Shown in pieces: positions 8,318 to 17,500 of a stretch of 64,000 bases of DNA. Both the position numbers and the translations under genes were made by a program. The number at the start of each line of letters is the position of its first letter. The stretch's first letter is position 1. This DNA is from Terrabacter sp. Root85. Lineage in GTDB: Bacteria; Actinomycetota; Actinomycetes; Actinomycetales; Dermatophilaceae. The stretch is from positions 1,081,490 through 1,145,489 of the forward strand of contig NZ_LMIW01000001.1 in the NCBI RefSeq assembly GCF_001429185.1. The letters are read 5' to 3'. The notes under the pieces are model-generated. The model ran no database searches. It worked only from the letters and a program-made list of their open reading frames with translations, and was not told where the DNA came from.

Positions 8318-9634
8318 TCAGGCGGTCGGGCTGGCGTCGCCACTGCCGAGCAGGCGGGCGCCGACGCCGACCCCGGCCTGACCGCGGGCGACGTCCAGCA
8401 GCGCGTCGACCGCGCCGCGGGCGCTCTCGCCGCTCCACGTCATCCGCGACACCGTGAGCCCGGCGACCATGGGGGCCGCGAACGACGTGCCGCTCCAGGC
8501 GGCGAGCCCGTCCGGGAAGTCCTCCTTGCGGCCGACGAGCGGGGGCTCGCGGTAGACGTAGGTCCCCTCGGGGAAGGCGTTCACGACGTCGGTGCCCAAC
8601 GCGTACACGTCGACCCAGCTGCCGTGGTTCGAGAAGCCCGCGCGGGCGCTGCCCTCCTCGTCGGCGAGCGCCCCGACCGACACGGCCCACGGGAAGGCAG
8701 CCGGCCAGAACGGGCCGCGGTCGCCGTCGTTGCCCGCGGCCGCCACGAGCACGGTCCCCTTGAGGTGACGCAACCGTCGCTCCCAGAAGACCTCGAAGGA
8801 CAGCAGGGGCAGGTTGCGCCGGGTCCGCGTGCCGCCCGACAGGTTGATGACGTCCGGCGCGTGCCGGAGGGCCCGGACGAGGCCCCTGACGACGTCCGTC
8901 TCGAAAGCCGCGCCCCCGACCGAGAGCACGGCCTCGACGCGGACCTCGGCCGCGGGCGCGTACGTCCGCACGACGCCCGCGATGAACGTGCCGTGTCCGG
9001 TGTAGTGGCCGACCGTCGGGGGCTCGGGCGGGCCCGTCACACCCTCGAGCCACGAGTGGGCGGCGATGACGTCGCGCAGTGTGCCGGTGTCGACGACGAC
9101 GACCCGTCCGCTGCGGCCGTCCATGTTGTCCGGGACGACGGACTCGTCGAAGGAGTCGACGGACCGGGGCTGGGGCTCCTTGGCCATGCACCACGTCACT
9201 GGCGTCACGTGGATGAGGTGGTCCGGGGTCGCCACCCCCACCCCGAGAGCGTCGTCGAGCTCGGCCACGACCGAGGGCACGTGCGCACGAGCGGGCAGGA
9301 CGAGGGCGTGCAGGCCGACGGTCTGCTGCGGCGTCTCGTCCCCGGCCTTGTCGACCGGGAGGTCGAGGCCGAGGTGCGTCACGACCCTCGGCACGTCCTC
9401 GTCGCGGACGAGGACGACGCCGGGCCGGTAGAGGTAGCGGGCCACGCCGTGCGCGTCGCGCTCGACCCCGAGGTCGCGTCCTGCTCGTCGGAACGCCTTG
9501 ACGATGCGGCGCACCTGGACGTCGGACCGGTCGGTGACCACCCCGTCGTCCCAGGGATCCCACCACTGGATCGCGCGCAGGACGTCATCGCGCCCGCCCA
9601 CGTTCGAGTTGCTGCCATCATCACTGGTAGTCAT
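8318..9634 (-). CDS. Cytosolic subtilisin-like serine protease (S8)
   Basis: 438-residue S8 protease with a complete triad: Asp182 (VVVVDTGT), His214 (GHGTFIAG) and Ser384 (SGTSFAAP), plus oxyanion Asn302 (AAAGNDG). There is no signal peptide or membrane segment, so it should act in the cytosol, unlike mycosins and secreted subtilisins. The first ~170 residues are an unassigned domain rich in Val/Asp/Arg that may act as a prodomain or interaction module. ATG at 9634 has GGAGG 7 nt upstream. It diverges from the TPR-CHAT gene with only 38 nt between starts, so promoters must overlap the coding regions. Its neighbours suggest a proteolytic relay. Confidence 0.9.
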   Translation of the reverse strand: MTTSDDGSNSNVGGRDDVLRAIQWWDPWDDGVVTDRSDVQVRRIVKAFRRAGRDLGVERDAHGVARYLYRPGVVLVRDEDVPRVVTHLGLDLPVDKAGDETPQQTVGLHALVLPARAHVPSVVAELDDALGVGVATPDHLIHVTPVTWCMAKEPQPRSVDSFDESVVPDNMDGRSGRVVVVDTGTLRDVIAAHSWLEGVTGPPEPPTVGHYTGHGTFIAGVVRTYAPAAEVRVEAVLSVGGAAFETDVVRGLVRALRHAPDVINLSGGTRTRRNLPLLSFEVFWERRLRHLKGTVLVAAAGNDGDRGPFWPAAFPWAVSVGALADEEGSARAGFSNHGSWVDVYALGTDVVNAFPEGTYVYREPPLVGRKEDFPDGLAAWSGTSFAAPMVAGLTVSRMTWSGESARGAVDALLDVARGQAGVGVGARLLGSGDASPTA

Positions 9635-9672
9635 GAGTTACCTCCGGGGCGGGGACATGAAACAGGTCCGAC

Positions 9673-12330
9673 ATGAACGCCAGACATGCAGCAGACGAGG
9701 CGGCCGCCGCGGCTGATACACGTCCCCCGAGCCCTGTCGCGGACGACCTGCTCCCTCTCGCAATATCCCAGCCCGGCCTCGCCACCACAACGGCTCTGGA
9801 GCTGCTGGCCGGACCGGCCGGGCCCCACGAGCGTTCGCTCGCACACCACGCCCTCGCCATCGTCGAGCGTGACCGCGGGCGCACGGAGGCCGCCCTCGCC
9901 CAGGCGAGACGGGCCGTGGCGTACGCCCGTCGCGCGGGGCCCGACCGCGAGGCGGAGGTGCGGGCGACGCTCGGCACGACCCTCGTCTTCGCCGGGCGCA
10001 CCGCCCAGGGACTGCTGCAGCTGGAACGCGCGCTGCGGCTCAGCACCGGCCCCACCCGGCACCGGGTGCTCCACCTGCGCGGGTGCACCTTCTGGCTGCT
10101 CGGTCGCTACGACGAGGCCGTGCAAGACCTCACGCGGGCCGTGGAGCTGAGCCGGCGGGCACACGACCGTCTCTGGGAGGGAAGGGCGCTCGGGTCGCGT
10201 GGCGATGCCCGCCGAGCGCTCGGTGACGCCGACGGGTCGAGCGCGGACTACGCCGCCGCCGAGGCCGTCCACCTCGAGATGGGGGCCGTCCTGGAGGCGA
10301 CGCTCTCGGCACGCAACCGGGCCCTCGTCGCCCTCCAGCGCGGCGACGTCGTCGTGGCCCTGACGCTGATGGACCAGGCGGAGGAGCGCTACCGGACGGC
10401 CGGGGTCGACTCGGTCGAGCAGCTCGTCGACCATGCCGAGGCACTGCTCACGGCCCGGTTGGCCGCCGAGGCGGAGGGCCTGCTGGAGGCCGCGCTGGCG
10501 CGCCCCGACCTGGCGCCGGTGTGGCGGGCCGACCTGCTCCTCGCGTCGGCGCGCGCCGCGCTCCTGCAGGGCCGGTGGGAGGCCGCGGCCACGCGCGCCC
10601 GTGAGGCCGAGCTGACCTTCCGCGCTCACCGTCGCCACCGGTGGGCGGCCCGGTCGACGCTGCTCGGGCTCGAGGCGGCGTATGCCGCCGAGCAGGAGGC
10701 TCGCCGGTCCACCGAGGGGGTCAGCGCCCTGCCCCGTCCGTCCTTGCCCGAGCTGCTGCACCGGACACGGACGCTCGTACGGGCGCTGCGCCGACTCGAC
10801 GACCCGTCCCTGCCGGAGGCCCTCCTGCTGCTGGCGCAGGTCGCCGGCGACACCGGCCACGAGCGCCTGCGGTCTCAGTCCCTCCGAGACGCCTCCGACC
10901 GGCGCAGCTACGGCGCGCCCCTGCCCCGTGCCGCGGCCTGGCTCGCCCAGGCGCTCCTCGCCGAGCAGGCCGGCGACCGGCGCGCGCTCCGGCACTCCTG
11001 CCGGCGGGGGCTGGACGCCGTCGACGAGCACCGGTCGCTCATCGGCGACCTCGAGCTGCGCGCCCTCGCGAGCGGTTACGGGCTCGACCTGGTCTCGATC
11101 GCCGTCGCGGACGCGGAGGCGGCCGGTGACGCCCGGGCCGTGCTCTGGTGGACCGACCGTTGGCGCGCGACCGCCCTCACCGGGCCGGCCGTGCGCCCGC
11201 CCGACGACCCGGAGCTGGCGAGCCAGGTCTCGGCGCTGCGTGACGTGACGCGCCGCCTCACCCTCGGCGGGGAGGAGCACCACCTGGTGCGTGAGCGCGC
11301 GCGCCTGGAGTCGGCGGTGCGCAGCCGCTACCGCCGGCTGCGCGCCGGAGGCACCGACCACGTCGGCCGCGACCTCGACCGTCTCACCGACCGTCTAGGT
11401 GAGACGACGCTGCTCTACGTCGCGATCGTGCGCGGGTCGCTCGTCGCGGTCACCGTGGCCGACGGACGGGCTCGGCTGCGACGCCTCGGCGACGCCGCGT
11501 CGGTCGAGCGCGAGGCGACGTACGCCCGCTTCGCCCTGCGCCGGGCCGCCTACGGGCGCGTCGTCGACGTGTCGGCTGCCGGGCAACGGCTCCAGGACGC
11601 CCTGCTCGGGACGCCCGATCCGGCCTGGTGCCGTCCGTCAGTGCTCGTCGTCCCGGCCGCCTCGCTGCTGACCGTGCCCTTCGCGCTGATGCCGGCGCTG
11701 CGGGACGCGGCCCTCACCGTCTCGCCCTCGATCGCCCTGTGGGCTCGGTCGCGCGAGGACGCTCCGCCTCGGTCATCGCACGGGCACGTCGCCCTCGTCA
11801 CGGGCCCGGGCCTCAGCTCCGAGCAGCGCGAGGTCGCCGACCTGCGTCGCCTCCACGGGGACGCCGTGGTGCTCGGCGGCGACGCCGCGACGGTCGAGGC
11901 CACCCTCGGTGTGCTGGAGGGAGCCCGACTGGCCCACCTCGCGGCCCATGGCGACTTCCGGGCGGATGCGCCGCTGTTCTCGTCGCTCCTGCTCGCCGAC
12001 GGGCCCCTCATGGTCCACGACCTCGACCGGCTGAGACGACCCCCACGCTCGGTCGTGCTGTCTGCGTGCGACTCCGGGGGCGTCCACCCGATCGGCGCCG
12101 ACGAGGCGCTCGGTCTCGTGTCGAGCCTGCTCGCCATGGGCACGCGGTCGGTCGTCGCGAGCGTCAACCCGGTCAACGACGCCGCCACGGTGAGGGTCAT
12201 GTCGACCGTCCACGCAACCGTGGCCGCGGGCGGGTCGCTCGCCGACGGCCTTCGTGACGCCCGGGCCGCCGGAGCCGAGGACCCGCTCCTCGCGGCCACG
12301 GCCGCATCGTTCACCGTGTGGGGTGGCTGA
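9673..12330 (+). CDS. TPR-CHAT caspase-like protease
   Basis: 885 residues. The first ~600 are helical repeats of TPR type (for example LERALRLSTG, GRYDEAVQDLTRAVELSRR, AEGLLEAALARPDLAP), a sensing or scaffold array. The last ~270 are a CHAT domain (caspase HetF associated with TPRs) with the catalytic dyad His759 (HLAAHGDF) and Cys799 (VVLSACDSGG) intact. CHAT proteases act in conflict and signalling systems; the type III-E CRISPR effector Csx29 has the same TPR-CHAT architecture. Here no cas gene accompanies it. Partners are the divergent S8 protease and the convergent sigma/161-residue pair 18 nt downstream. The substrate is unknown. Confidence 0.9.
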   Translation: MNARHAADEAAAAADTRPPSPVADDLLPLAISQPGLATTTALELLAGPAGPHERSLAHHALAIVERDRGRTEAALAQARRAVAYARRAGPDREAEVRATLGTTLVFAGRTAQGLLQLERALRLSTGPTRHRVLHLRGCTFWLLGRYDEAVQDLTRAVELSRRAHDRLWEGRALGSRGDARRALGDADGSSADYAAAEAVHLEMGAVLEATLSARNRALVALQRGDVVVALTLMDQAEERYRTAGVDSVEQLVDHAEALLTARLAAEAEGLLEAALARPDLAPVWRADLLLASARAALLQGRWEAAATRAREAELTFRAHRRHRWAARSTLLGLEAAYAAEQEARRSTEGVSALPRPSLPELLHRTRTLVRALRRLDDPSLPEALLLLAQVAGDTGHERLRSQSLRDASDRRSYGAPLPRAAAWLAQALLAEQAGDRRALRHSCRRGLDAVDEHRSLIGDLELRALASGYGLDLVSIAVADAEAAGDARAVLWWTDRWRATALTGPAVRPPDDPELASQVSALRDVTRRLTLGGEEHHLVRERARLESAVRSRYRRLRAGGTDHVGRDLDRLTDRLGETTLLYVAIVRGSLVAVTVADGRARLRRLGDAASVEREATYARFALRRAAYGRVVDVSAAGQRLQDALLGTPDPAWCRPSVLVVPAASLLTVPFALMPALRDAALTVSPSIALWARSREDAPPRSSHGHVALVTGPGLSSEQREVADLRRLHGDAVVLGGDAATVEATLGVLEGARLAHLAAHGDFRADAPLFSSLLLADGPLMVHDLDRLRRPPRSVVLSACDSGGVHPIGADEALGLVSSLLAMGTRSVVASVNPVNDAATVRVMSTVHATVAAGGSLADGLRDARAAGAEDPLLAATAASFTVWGG

Positions 12331-12348
12331 GGGCCTGTGCCGTGCGGG

Positions 12349-12834
12349 TCAGCGGGCGTCGAACCATGGCGTCGACATGACCCGCGCGCCGTCGTGCTCC
12401 AGCACGATGCGAGCCAGGCCGAGCGGCACCCGCTCGAAGGTGAACTGGCCGTCGTCGAGGTCGAGGCGGGTCAGCGACGCGGACGTCTCGAGCAGCACCT
12501 GGGAGCCTGCGGCATACGGCCGCTCTGCCCGCATGACCACGCCGACGACGTTCGAGAAGTCACCACGACGACTCATCTCCAGCTCGATGGACACGCCCTC
12601 GTGCTCGAAGACGATGAGGTGGGAGGCCATGCCCGACCCGTTTGCGTCGCGCACGGCTGCCTCGTCCAGCGTCCCGGTCATCAGGCGCATGAGCGCCGTG
12701 TCGACATGGCGCAGCTCGAAGGCGGCCCGGCCGAGCTCGACGACGGCATCGGGCACGGGGTCGACGACCGCCGCGATCCGTCCCAGACGGTCGAGGAGCT
12801 CGAGGTCGTCCGGGTGCAGCTCCTGGTCAGACAT
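12349..12834 (-). CDS. 161-residue partner of ECF sigma, carboxypeptidase-regulatory-like fold (putative anti-sigma)
   Basis: Starts by TGATG overlap with the sigma stop, so it is made in fixed ratio to the sigma factor. Residues 1-55 are helical and acidic (SDQELHPDDLELLDRLGRI; VVELGRAAFELRHVDTAL); residues 65-161 are beta-rich (LIVFEHEGVSIELEM, QVLLETSASLTRLD, GQFTFERVPLG) resembling a carboxypeptidase regulatory-like beta-sandwich. There is no membrane segment or zinc motif. Such proteins accompany sigma, CHAT and S8 genes in other Actinobacteria as I recall them, but I know of no assigned function. By position it is the best candidate for a soluble anti-sigma factor and a possible protease substrate. 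Confidence 0.75.
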   Translation of the reverse strand: MSDQELHPDDLELLDRLGRIAAVVDPVPDAVVELGRAAFELRHVDTALMRLMTGTLDEAAVRDANGSGMASHLIVFEHEGVSIELEMSRRGDFSNVVGVVMRAERPYAAGSQVLLETSASLTRLDLDDGQFTFERVPLGLARIVLEHDGARVMSTPWFDAR

Positions 12835-13418
12835 CAGGGCCTCCCCCTCGGGTCGAAGATGTAGCCGGAGGCGCCGATGAGGTCGCGCAGCTTGTCGAGG
12901 CACCGCATCCGGGTCGGCCCGATCGAGCCGACCGACATCCCGAGCGCGTCCGAGATGGAACGGTAGTTCGGGCGGTCGCTCGCCATGAGGGCCCGGAGGA
13001 GCACCTGACAGCGCTCGGGCAGGTGGCAGAAACACGTCCAGAGCTCGCCGTCGCGCTCGTCGTCGAGCAGTGCGGCGTCGAGCGCCAGCACCTGGTCGTC
13101 GACGACACGCGTCGCGAGGTCGTCGTCGCGCACGAGGTGCTCGCGGCCCCTCTTGCGCAGGACGGCGAGGCACTCGTAGCGAGCCGTCGTCGAGAGCCAG
13201 CCCGCCAGGGCTTCGGGCTGCGCGATGGTGTCGAGGTGGTCGAGGAGCTTGAGCCACGTGTTCTGCACGACGTCGGCGGCGTCCTCCTGTCGGAGCCGGT
13301 GGCCGCGCGCGACGCCCCACAGCAGTGACGAGAAGCGCTCGACGACGGTGTTCCACGCGGCGGCGTCTCCCTGCGAGGCGCGGGCGACCAGCTCGGTGAG
13401 TTCACCAGGTTCGCCCAT
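12834..13418 (-). CDS. ECF sigma factor of the CHAT/S8 locus
   Basis: 194 residues. Region 2: SSLLWGVARGHRLRQEDAAD, VVQNTWLKLLDHLDTI, then GWLSTTARYECLAVLRKR. Region 4: LPERCQVLLRALMAS followed by the helix-turn-helix YRSISDALGMSVGSIGPTRM. The SVGSIGPTR recognition helix is the form seen in sigma factors placed beside CHAT/S8 genes. ATG at 13418 follows a purine-rich AGAGGAGGGG site. A possible -10 (TAGACT, minus strand 13448-13443) lies about 25 nt upstream. The stop overlaps the start of the 161-residue partner gene. Its promoter targets are unknown; the S8 and CHAT genes are obvious candidates. Confidence 0.9.
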   Translation of the reverse strand: MGEPGELTELVARASQGDAAAWNTVVERFSSLLWGVARGHRLRQEDAADVVQNTWLKLLDHLDTIAQPEALAGWLSTTARYECLAVLRKRGREHLVRDDDLATRVVDDQVLALDAALLDDERDGELWTCFCHLPERCQVLLRALMASDRPNYRSISDALGMSVGSIGPTRMRCLDKLRDLIGASGYIFDPRGRP

Positions 13419-13523
13419 GCGTCGCCCCTCCTCTGGGTGCTCAGTCTAGGTCTCACACCGGGCAGACGCGGCTGTCAAGCGAATTGATACGTCCCAGGGG
13501 GCACGCGTGGCCCGGGCATGCGA

Positions 13524-13564
13524 AAGGGTGGCCGCTCCTCCCCTGTCCGGGAGCGACCACCCTT
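13524..13564 (-). terminator. Terminator downstream of the WXG100 genes
   Basis: 15-bp stem with one mismatch (13524-13538 with 13550-13564) about 45 nt after the stop of the second WXG100 gene. It ends the minus-strand T7SS transcript and separates it from the sigma gene. Confidence 0.75.
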
Positions 13565-13606
13565 CGCGTCGGGTGCTGCGGAGCCGTGCTCACGCGGCAG
13601 CCGGGC

Positions 13607-13882
13607 TCACTTCGACGACGTCTGCTTCTGCGACTCGGCGTTGGTCTTGCACTTCTTGCCCATGGCGTCGAGCTTGTCGCCGGCGGCCGAGACGACCTGG
13701 CGCTGGCCGTGCCAGTCGCTCTGGAAGCGGTCGGCGTCGGTGCCGCCCCAGTTGCCCTTGATCGTGGAGACGGCGCCGTTGACGGCCTCGACGATGCCGT
13801 CGAGCTCGCCCTTGTAGCCGACGAGCTTGTCACCGGACGCGGACACCGCGTCGGCGTTCATACCCTTCTTGTAAACAGCCAT
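13607..13882 (-). CDS. WXG100 (ESAT-6-like) protein, second of the pair
   Basis: 91 residues with the W-x-G turn at GNWGGTDADRF near the middle and flanking amphipathic helices, the fold of small type VII secretion substrates. The C-terminal half (DWHGQRQVVSAAGDKLDAMG) is helical. A C-terminal YxxxD/E signal is not obvious. ATG at 13882 follows AAGGGG. It lies 54 nt after the other WXG100 gene and probably forms a heterodimer with it, as EsxA/EsxB do; the heterodimer is inference. Confidence 0.93.
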   Translation of the reverse strand: MAVYKKGMNADAVSASGDKLVGYKGELDGIVEAVNGAVSTIKGNWGGTDADRFQSDWHGQRQVVSAAGDKLDAMGKKCKTNAESQKQTSSK

Positions 13883-13936
13883 GTCAGTTCCCCTTCAGGA
13901 GTGAAGCGTGTGTAGGTCGTGGTGAGATGAGGTGGA

Positions 13937-14212
13937 TCAGTACTGCGACGAGGTGCTGCGCTGCTGCTGGACCTCGTGGTCGATCGTCGACTTCATCTCG
14001 GTGAGCAGCTTCTGGGCCTTCTGGAGCTCGGGACGGTGCGTGCCGGTCCACTCCTGCTCGAACTGCTTGGAGTCGTCACCCTGCCAGTTCTGCTTCAGGG
14101 ACTCGACCTCCTGGTCGACCTTCGTGATGAGCTTCTGGATGGCCTCCGCCTGCTGCTGCAGGACGTTGCCCTGAGCGTTGACCTCATCGTCGTTCATTCC
14201 GAGCCAAGCCAT
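13937..14212 (-). CDS. WXG100 (ESAT-6-like) protein, first of the pair
   Basis: 91 residues with W-x-G at QNWQGDDSKQF. The N-terminal helix is MAWLGMNDDEVNAQGNVLQQ; the C-terminal helix (LQKAQKLLTEMKSTIDHEVQ) is charged. ATG at 14212 has AAGGAGAAGG a few nt upstream, one of the strongest ribosome sites in the window, in line with high expression. Cotranscribed with the second WXG100 gene and preceded by its own candidate promoter region and a palindromic element at 14387-14405. Confidence 0.93.
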   Translation of the reverse strand: MAWLGMNDDEVNAQGNVLQQQAEAIQKLITKVDQEVESLKQNWQGDDSKQFEQEWTGTHRPELQKAQKLLTEMKSTIDHEVQQQRSTSSQY

Positions 14213-14386
14213 GACCTTCTCCTTTGCCTGTGTTCCCCCGACTGATTCGGGAAGTTCTCTTCCGGACCAACCGTGCAGGCCCGCGCTGTGCCAACTCCTC
14301 GACGTCCGCTGGGCCCTTCGGGCAGTTCGTCCCGATGGGCGGCATTCGTCGACATGCAGAAACCTATGTCAGCCCTCGGGGGGTGT

Positions 14387-14405
14387 CGATGGGGAGCACT
14401 CCCCA
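14387..14405. promoter_or_regulatory. Palindromic element upstream of the WXG100 genes (copy 1)
   Basis: CGATGGGGAGCACTCCCCA, a near-perfect palindrome about 186 bp before the first WXG100 start. It matches 18 of 19 bases of the element at 37579-37597 upstream of the T7SS operon head. On the minus strand TAGGTT lies about 28 nt further towards the gene and could be the -10. Function as a shared operator is inference. Confidence 0.6.
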
Positions 14406-14480
14406 TGATTCGTGACCCTGTCGGGCACCGATGGCGTATGCCGTGTCGTGGCGCGAGTTCGCCTGTGCCCCAAAGCGTCT

Positions 14481-14561
14481 CCCCCGCAACACACCGTGAA
14501 GGTCGCAACTCACCGGCATCCGATCCCGGTGTGTCGTGACCTACTCGGTGTGTTGCGGGGG
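14481..14561. repeat. 81-nt inverted repeat between eccC and the WXG100 genes
   Basis: Perfect 16-bp outer arms (14481-14496 with 14546-14561) and imperfect inner arms (about 14500-14515 with 14526-14542). It starts 7 nt after the eccC stop. It probably forms a terminator that uncouples the abundant WXG100 mRNA from the long upstream operon. The rest of 14213-14567 holds the palindromic element and probable promoter. Confidence 0.72.
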
Positions 14562-14567
14562 GAAGGG

Positions 14568-17500
14568 TCACGGGCGGGCTACCTGGAGCAGCTCGAACTT
14601 GCCCTTCTCGATGATGAAACCGCGGCCCGGGGGGAGCTCTGCCCGGTTGAGGGCGGGGAGGTTGGCCTTGAAGACGGAGAGCCCCTCGTTGCCGTCGGGG
14701 TGCAGGGCGAGGCCGGAGCGCGACGTCTTGAGCAGGGCCTGGAGGCCGAAGTTGCTGCTGAAGAACGCTGCCTCACCCTCGGCGACGACGAGCTGGTCGT
14801 TGTCGACGCAGGCCTTGGCGAGGGTCGTCAGGGCGTTCTCGGCGCCCGACGGCGCGAGGTCGTCGATGCGTTCGACGAAGACGGCGATCGGCCTCGTGAC
14901 GCGCCCCTCCTCGATCTCGGCAGCGAGCCGGCTCGCGAGCGCCGACGTGGCCTCGCCGCCGACGGCGGTCTCGGCCCAGATGCCGAGGTCGAGCAGCTCC
15001 GAGGTGCGGCGCGGGGTCATGAGGTAGAGCGCCGAGCCGGAGCTGAACCGGAAGAGGCCGGCGGCGGTCGTCGCGACGGCGGTCGTGCGTCCCGACCCGG
15101 ACGGGCCGGTGATGATGAACGTGCCCTTCGGGTCGAAGCCGATCGGCTCGAGCGTCGAGGACGCGACCCCGACGACGGGACGCCCGCCGAACTCCGACGG
15201 GAGGTCGCCGAGGGGGATGACCTCGGCGAGGCTCTCGATCGGCGGGGCCTGGCTGACGCCGGCCTTGCGGGTCGCGTCGGCGAAGGCCTCGATCGCGGCG
15301 GCCTGCACGGTGACGTCGGACGAGCCGCCGAGCACCGCGACCTGCACCTCGGACCCGGACATGAGCCCGCGCCCCGGGGGTGACGCCATCGTCAGGACGT
15401 CACCCGGCACGCCGAAGACGGAGTAGTCGTCGACGTTGCTCATGCGCAGGATGATCCGGCCCTGCACGGCCGCGGCGAGGTTCGTCGGCAGGCCGGTGCG
15501 CTGGTCGGACGCGATGATGAAGTGGACCCCGACCGGTCGGCCGTCCGCGGCGAGGCCGGCGAGCAGGTCGAGCCACTGGAAGCGGCCGCCGACCTCGTAG
15601 GCCTGGCGGAACGCCGTCATGTTGTCGATGAGGACGATGACGCGCGGCTCGTCGGGGCGGCCGGCGAGGCGGCGGTAGTCGGTGATCGTCGCGGCACTGA
15701 CGGCCGAGTAGCGCGAGGCGCGCTCGTCGATCGTGGACCGGAGCGTGCGGAGGAGGCGGATGACGCGCTCGTGGTCGCCGCCGGGGATGATCGAGCCGAC
15801 GTGCGGCAGGGCCTCGAGCATCGCGAGACCACGGTTGCCGAAGTCGAGTCCGTAGACGTGGCAGGGACCGCCGCGCACCGTGTAGCCGGCCGCGACGGCC
15901 ATCGAGCGGAGGAAGACGGACTTGCCGGAGCCCGACGTGCCGTAGATCGCGATGTTGCCCTCCTTGTCGGGGCGGAACGCGATCTCGGGCTGGGCCTGGT
16001 TGTCGGGGTCGTCGGCGACGCCGAAGACGAGCTCGTCGTCGCGGCGCTGCGTCGGGAGGGTCGCGAGGTCGTAGACCGAGCGCATGTCCGGCAGCCACGG
16101 CTTGCGAGGCTTGGGCAGCTCGGCCACGCGGGCGGCCCGACCGAGCGTGCTGACGAGACGCTGGATGTCGGTGGGCCCGAGGTCCGCGGCGTCGTCGGCG
16201 CCCTCGACGCGCGGCGGCTCCCACTCGACGCCTCGGCCGAAGGTGAGCGTCTCGACCTTCATGTCGGGGGGCGGCGGGACGTCGGAGGTCCACCCACCGG
16301 CATACCCCGTCTGGAAGGGGACGAGCCGGCCGGGGCCGGTCTTGGACACGGCACGGCCGGGCAGCGCTGGGTCGAAGAAGGCGGCCTCCTTGGACCCGAG
16401 CACGTCGTCGGAGTCGTTCTCGTCGGCCATCCGCAGCGCCATGCGGAGGTTGGTGTTGGCGCGGAGGTTGTCCTTGATGACACCCGCGGGACGCTGCGTC
16501 GCGAGGATGAGGTGCAGCCCGAGCGAACGACCGCGCTGCGCGACGTTGACGACGCCGTCGACGAACTCCGGCACCTCCTGGACGAGCGCGGCGAACTCGT
16601 CGACGACGAGGATGAGCGACGGCGGGGCGTCCACCTCTCCGCGACGCTCGAGCTCGAGGAGGTCCTTCGCCTTGTGCCGGGCGAGCAGGTGCTCGCGGTA
16701 GTGCAGCTCGGCCGCGAGGGAGGCGAGAGCGCGGCGGACGAGGTGCGGCGAGAGGTCGGTGACGAGACCGACGGTGTGCGGCAGCTTGACGCAGTCGCGG
16801 AAGGCCGAGCCACCCTTGTAGTCGACGAGCAGGAAGGTGACGCGCTGCGGCGAGTGGGCCGCGGCCATGCCGAGGATCCAGGCCTGGAGCAGCTCGGACT
16901 TGCCGGCGCCGGTCGTGCCGCCGACGAGGGCGTGCGGGCCGTCGGAGCGGATGTCGACGGAGAAGGTGCCCTGGCTCGACTGGCCGACGATGGCACGCAG
17001 GTTGCCGGGCTTGCGGGGCAGCACTGCGGGCGCGTAGGGACCGGTGAGGATCGAGCGCGACTCGCCCCACTTCTCGATGACGGCCTCCTCGGAGCTCGCG
17101 AGGTCGGTGCCGGCGAGGGTGAGGAGCGAGACGGCACGCGGCAGGTCGCTCGCGTCGTCGACGGGGACGCCGGCGTCGACGACCGGTGCGAGCTGGCGGG
17201 CGCAGGCCATCGCCTCGTCGTAGCCGATGCGGTCGACGGCGACGGGCTGGACCTCCTCGCCGGCGTGGACGTAGCCGGCGAGCGAGCTCTGGTCGTCGCT
17301 GACGACGAGGAAGGTGTGGCAGGCCGCCGGGAGCAGCTGCTGGGTCTCGGCGACCCAGAGCACGAGCACGCCCTGGCGGTGGCCGCGCTCAGCGATGGCG
17401 ACGAGGCGGCTGCGGTCGATGGGCGCGTCGCGCTCGACGAGCACGAGGACGGTCGGGCGCTCGGCGCTGGCCTGCTCGCGCTCTTTCGCAGTGCCCTTGG

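Noticed and set aside
8318-9634. S8 protease as the missing mycosin of the nearby T7SS
   Set aside because: It lacks the signal peptide and C-terminal membrane helix of mycosins and belongs by position to the CHAT locus.
9673-13418. A CRISPR or type III-E system around the CHAT gene
   Set aside because: No repeat-spacer array, Cas7-like fusion or other cas gene is present; only the TPR-CHAT and sigma parts resemble it.
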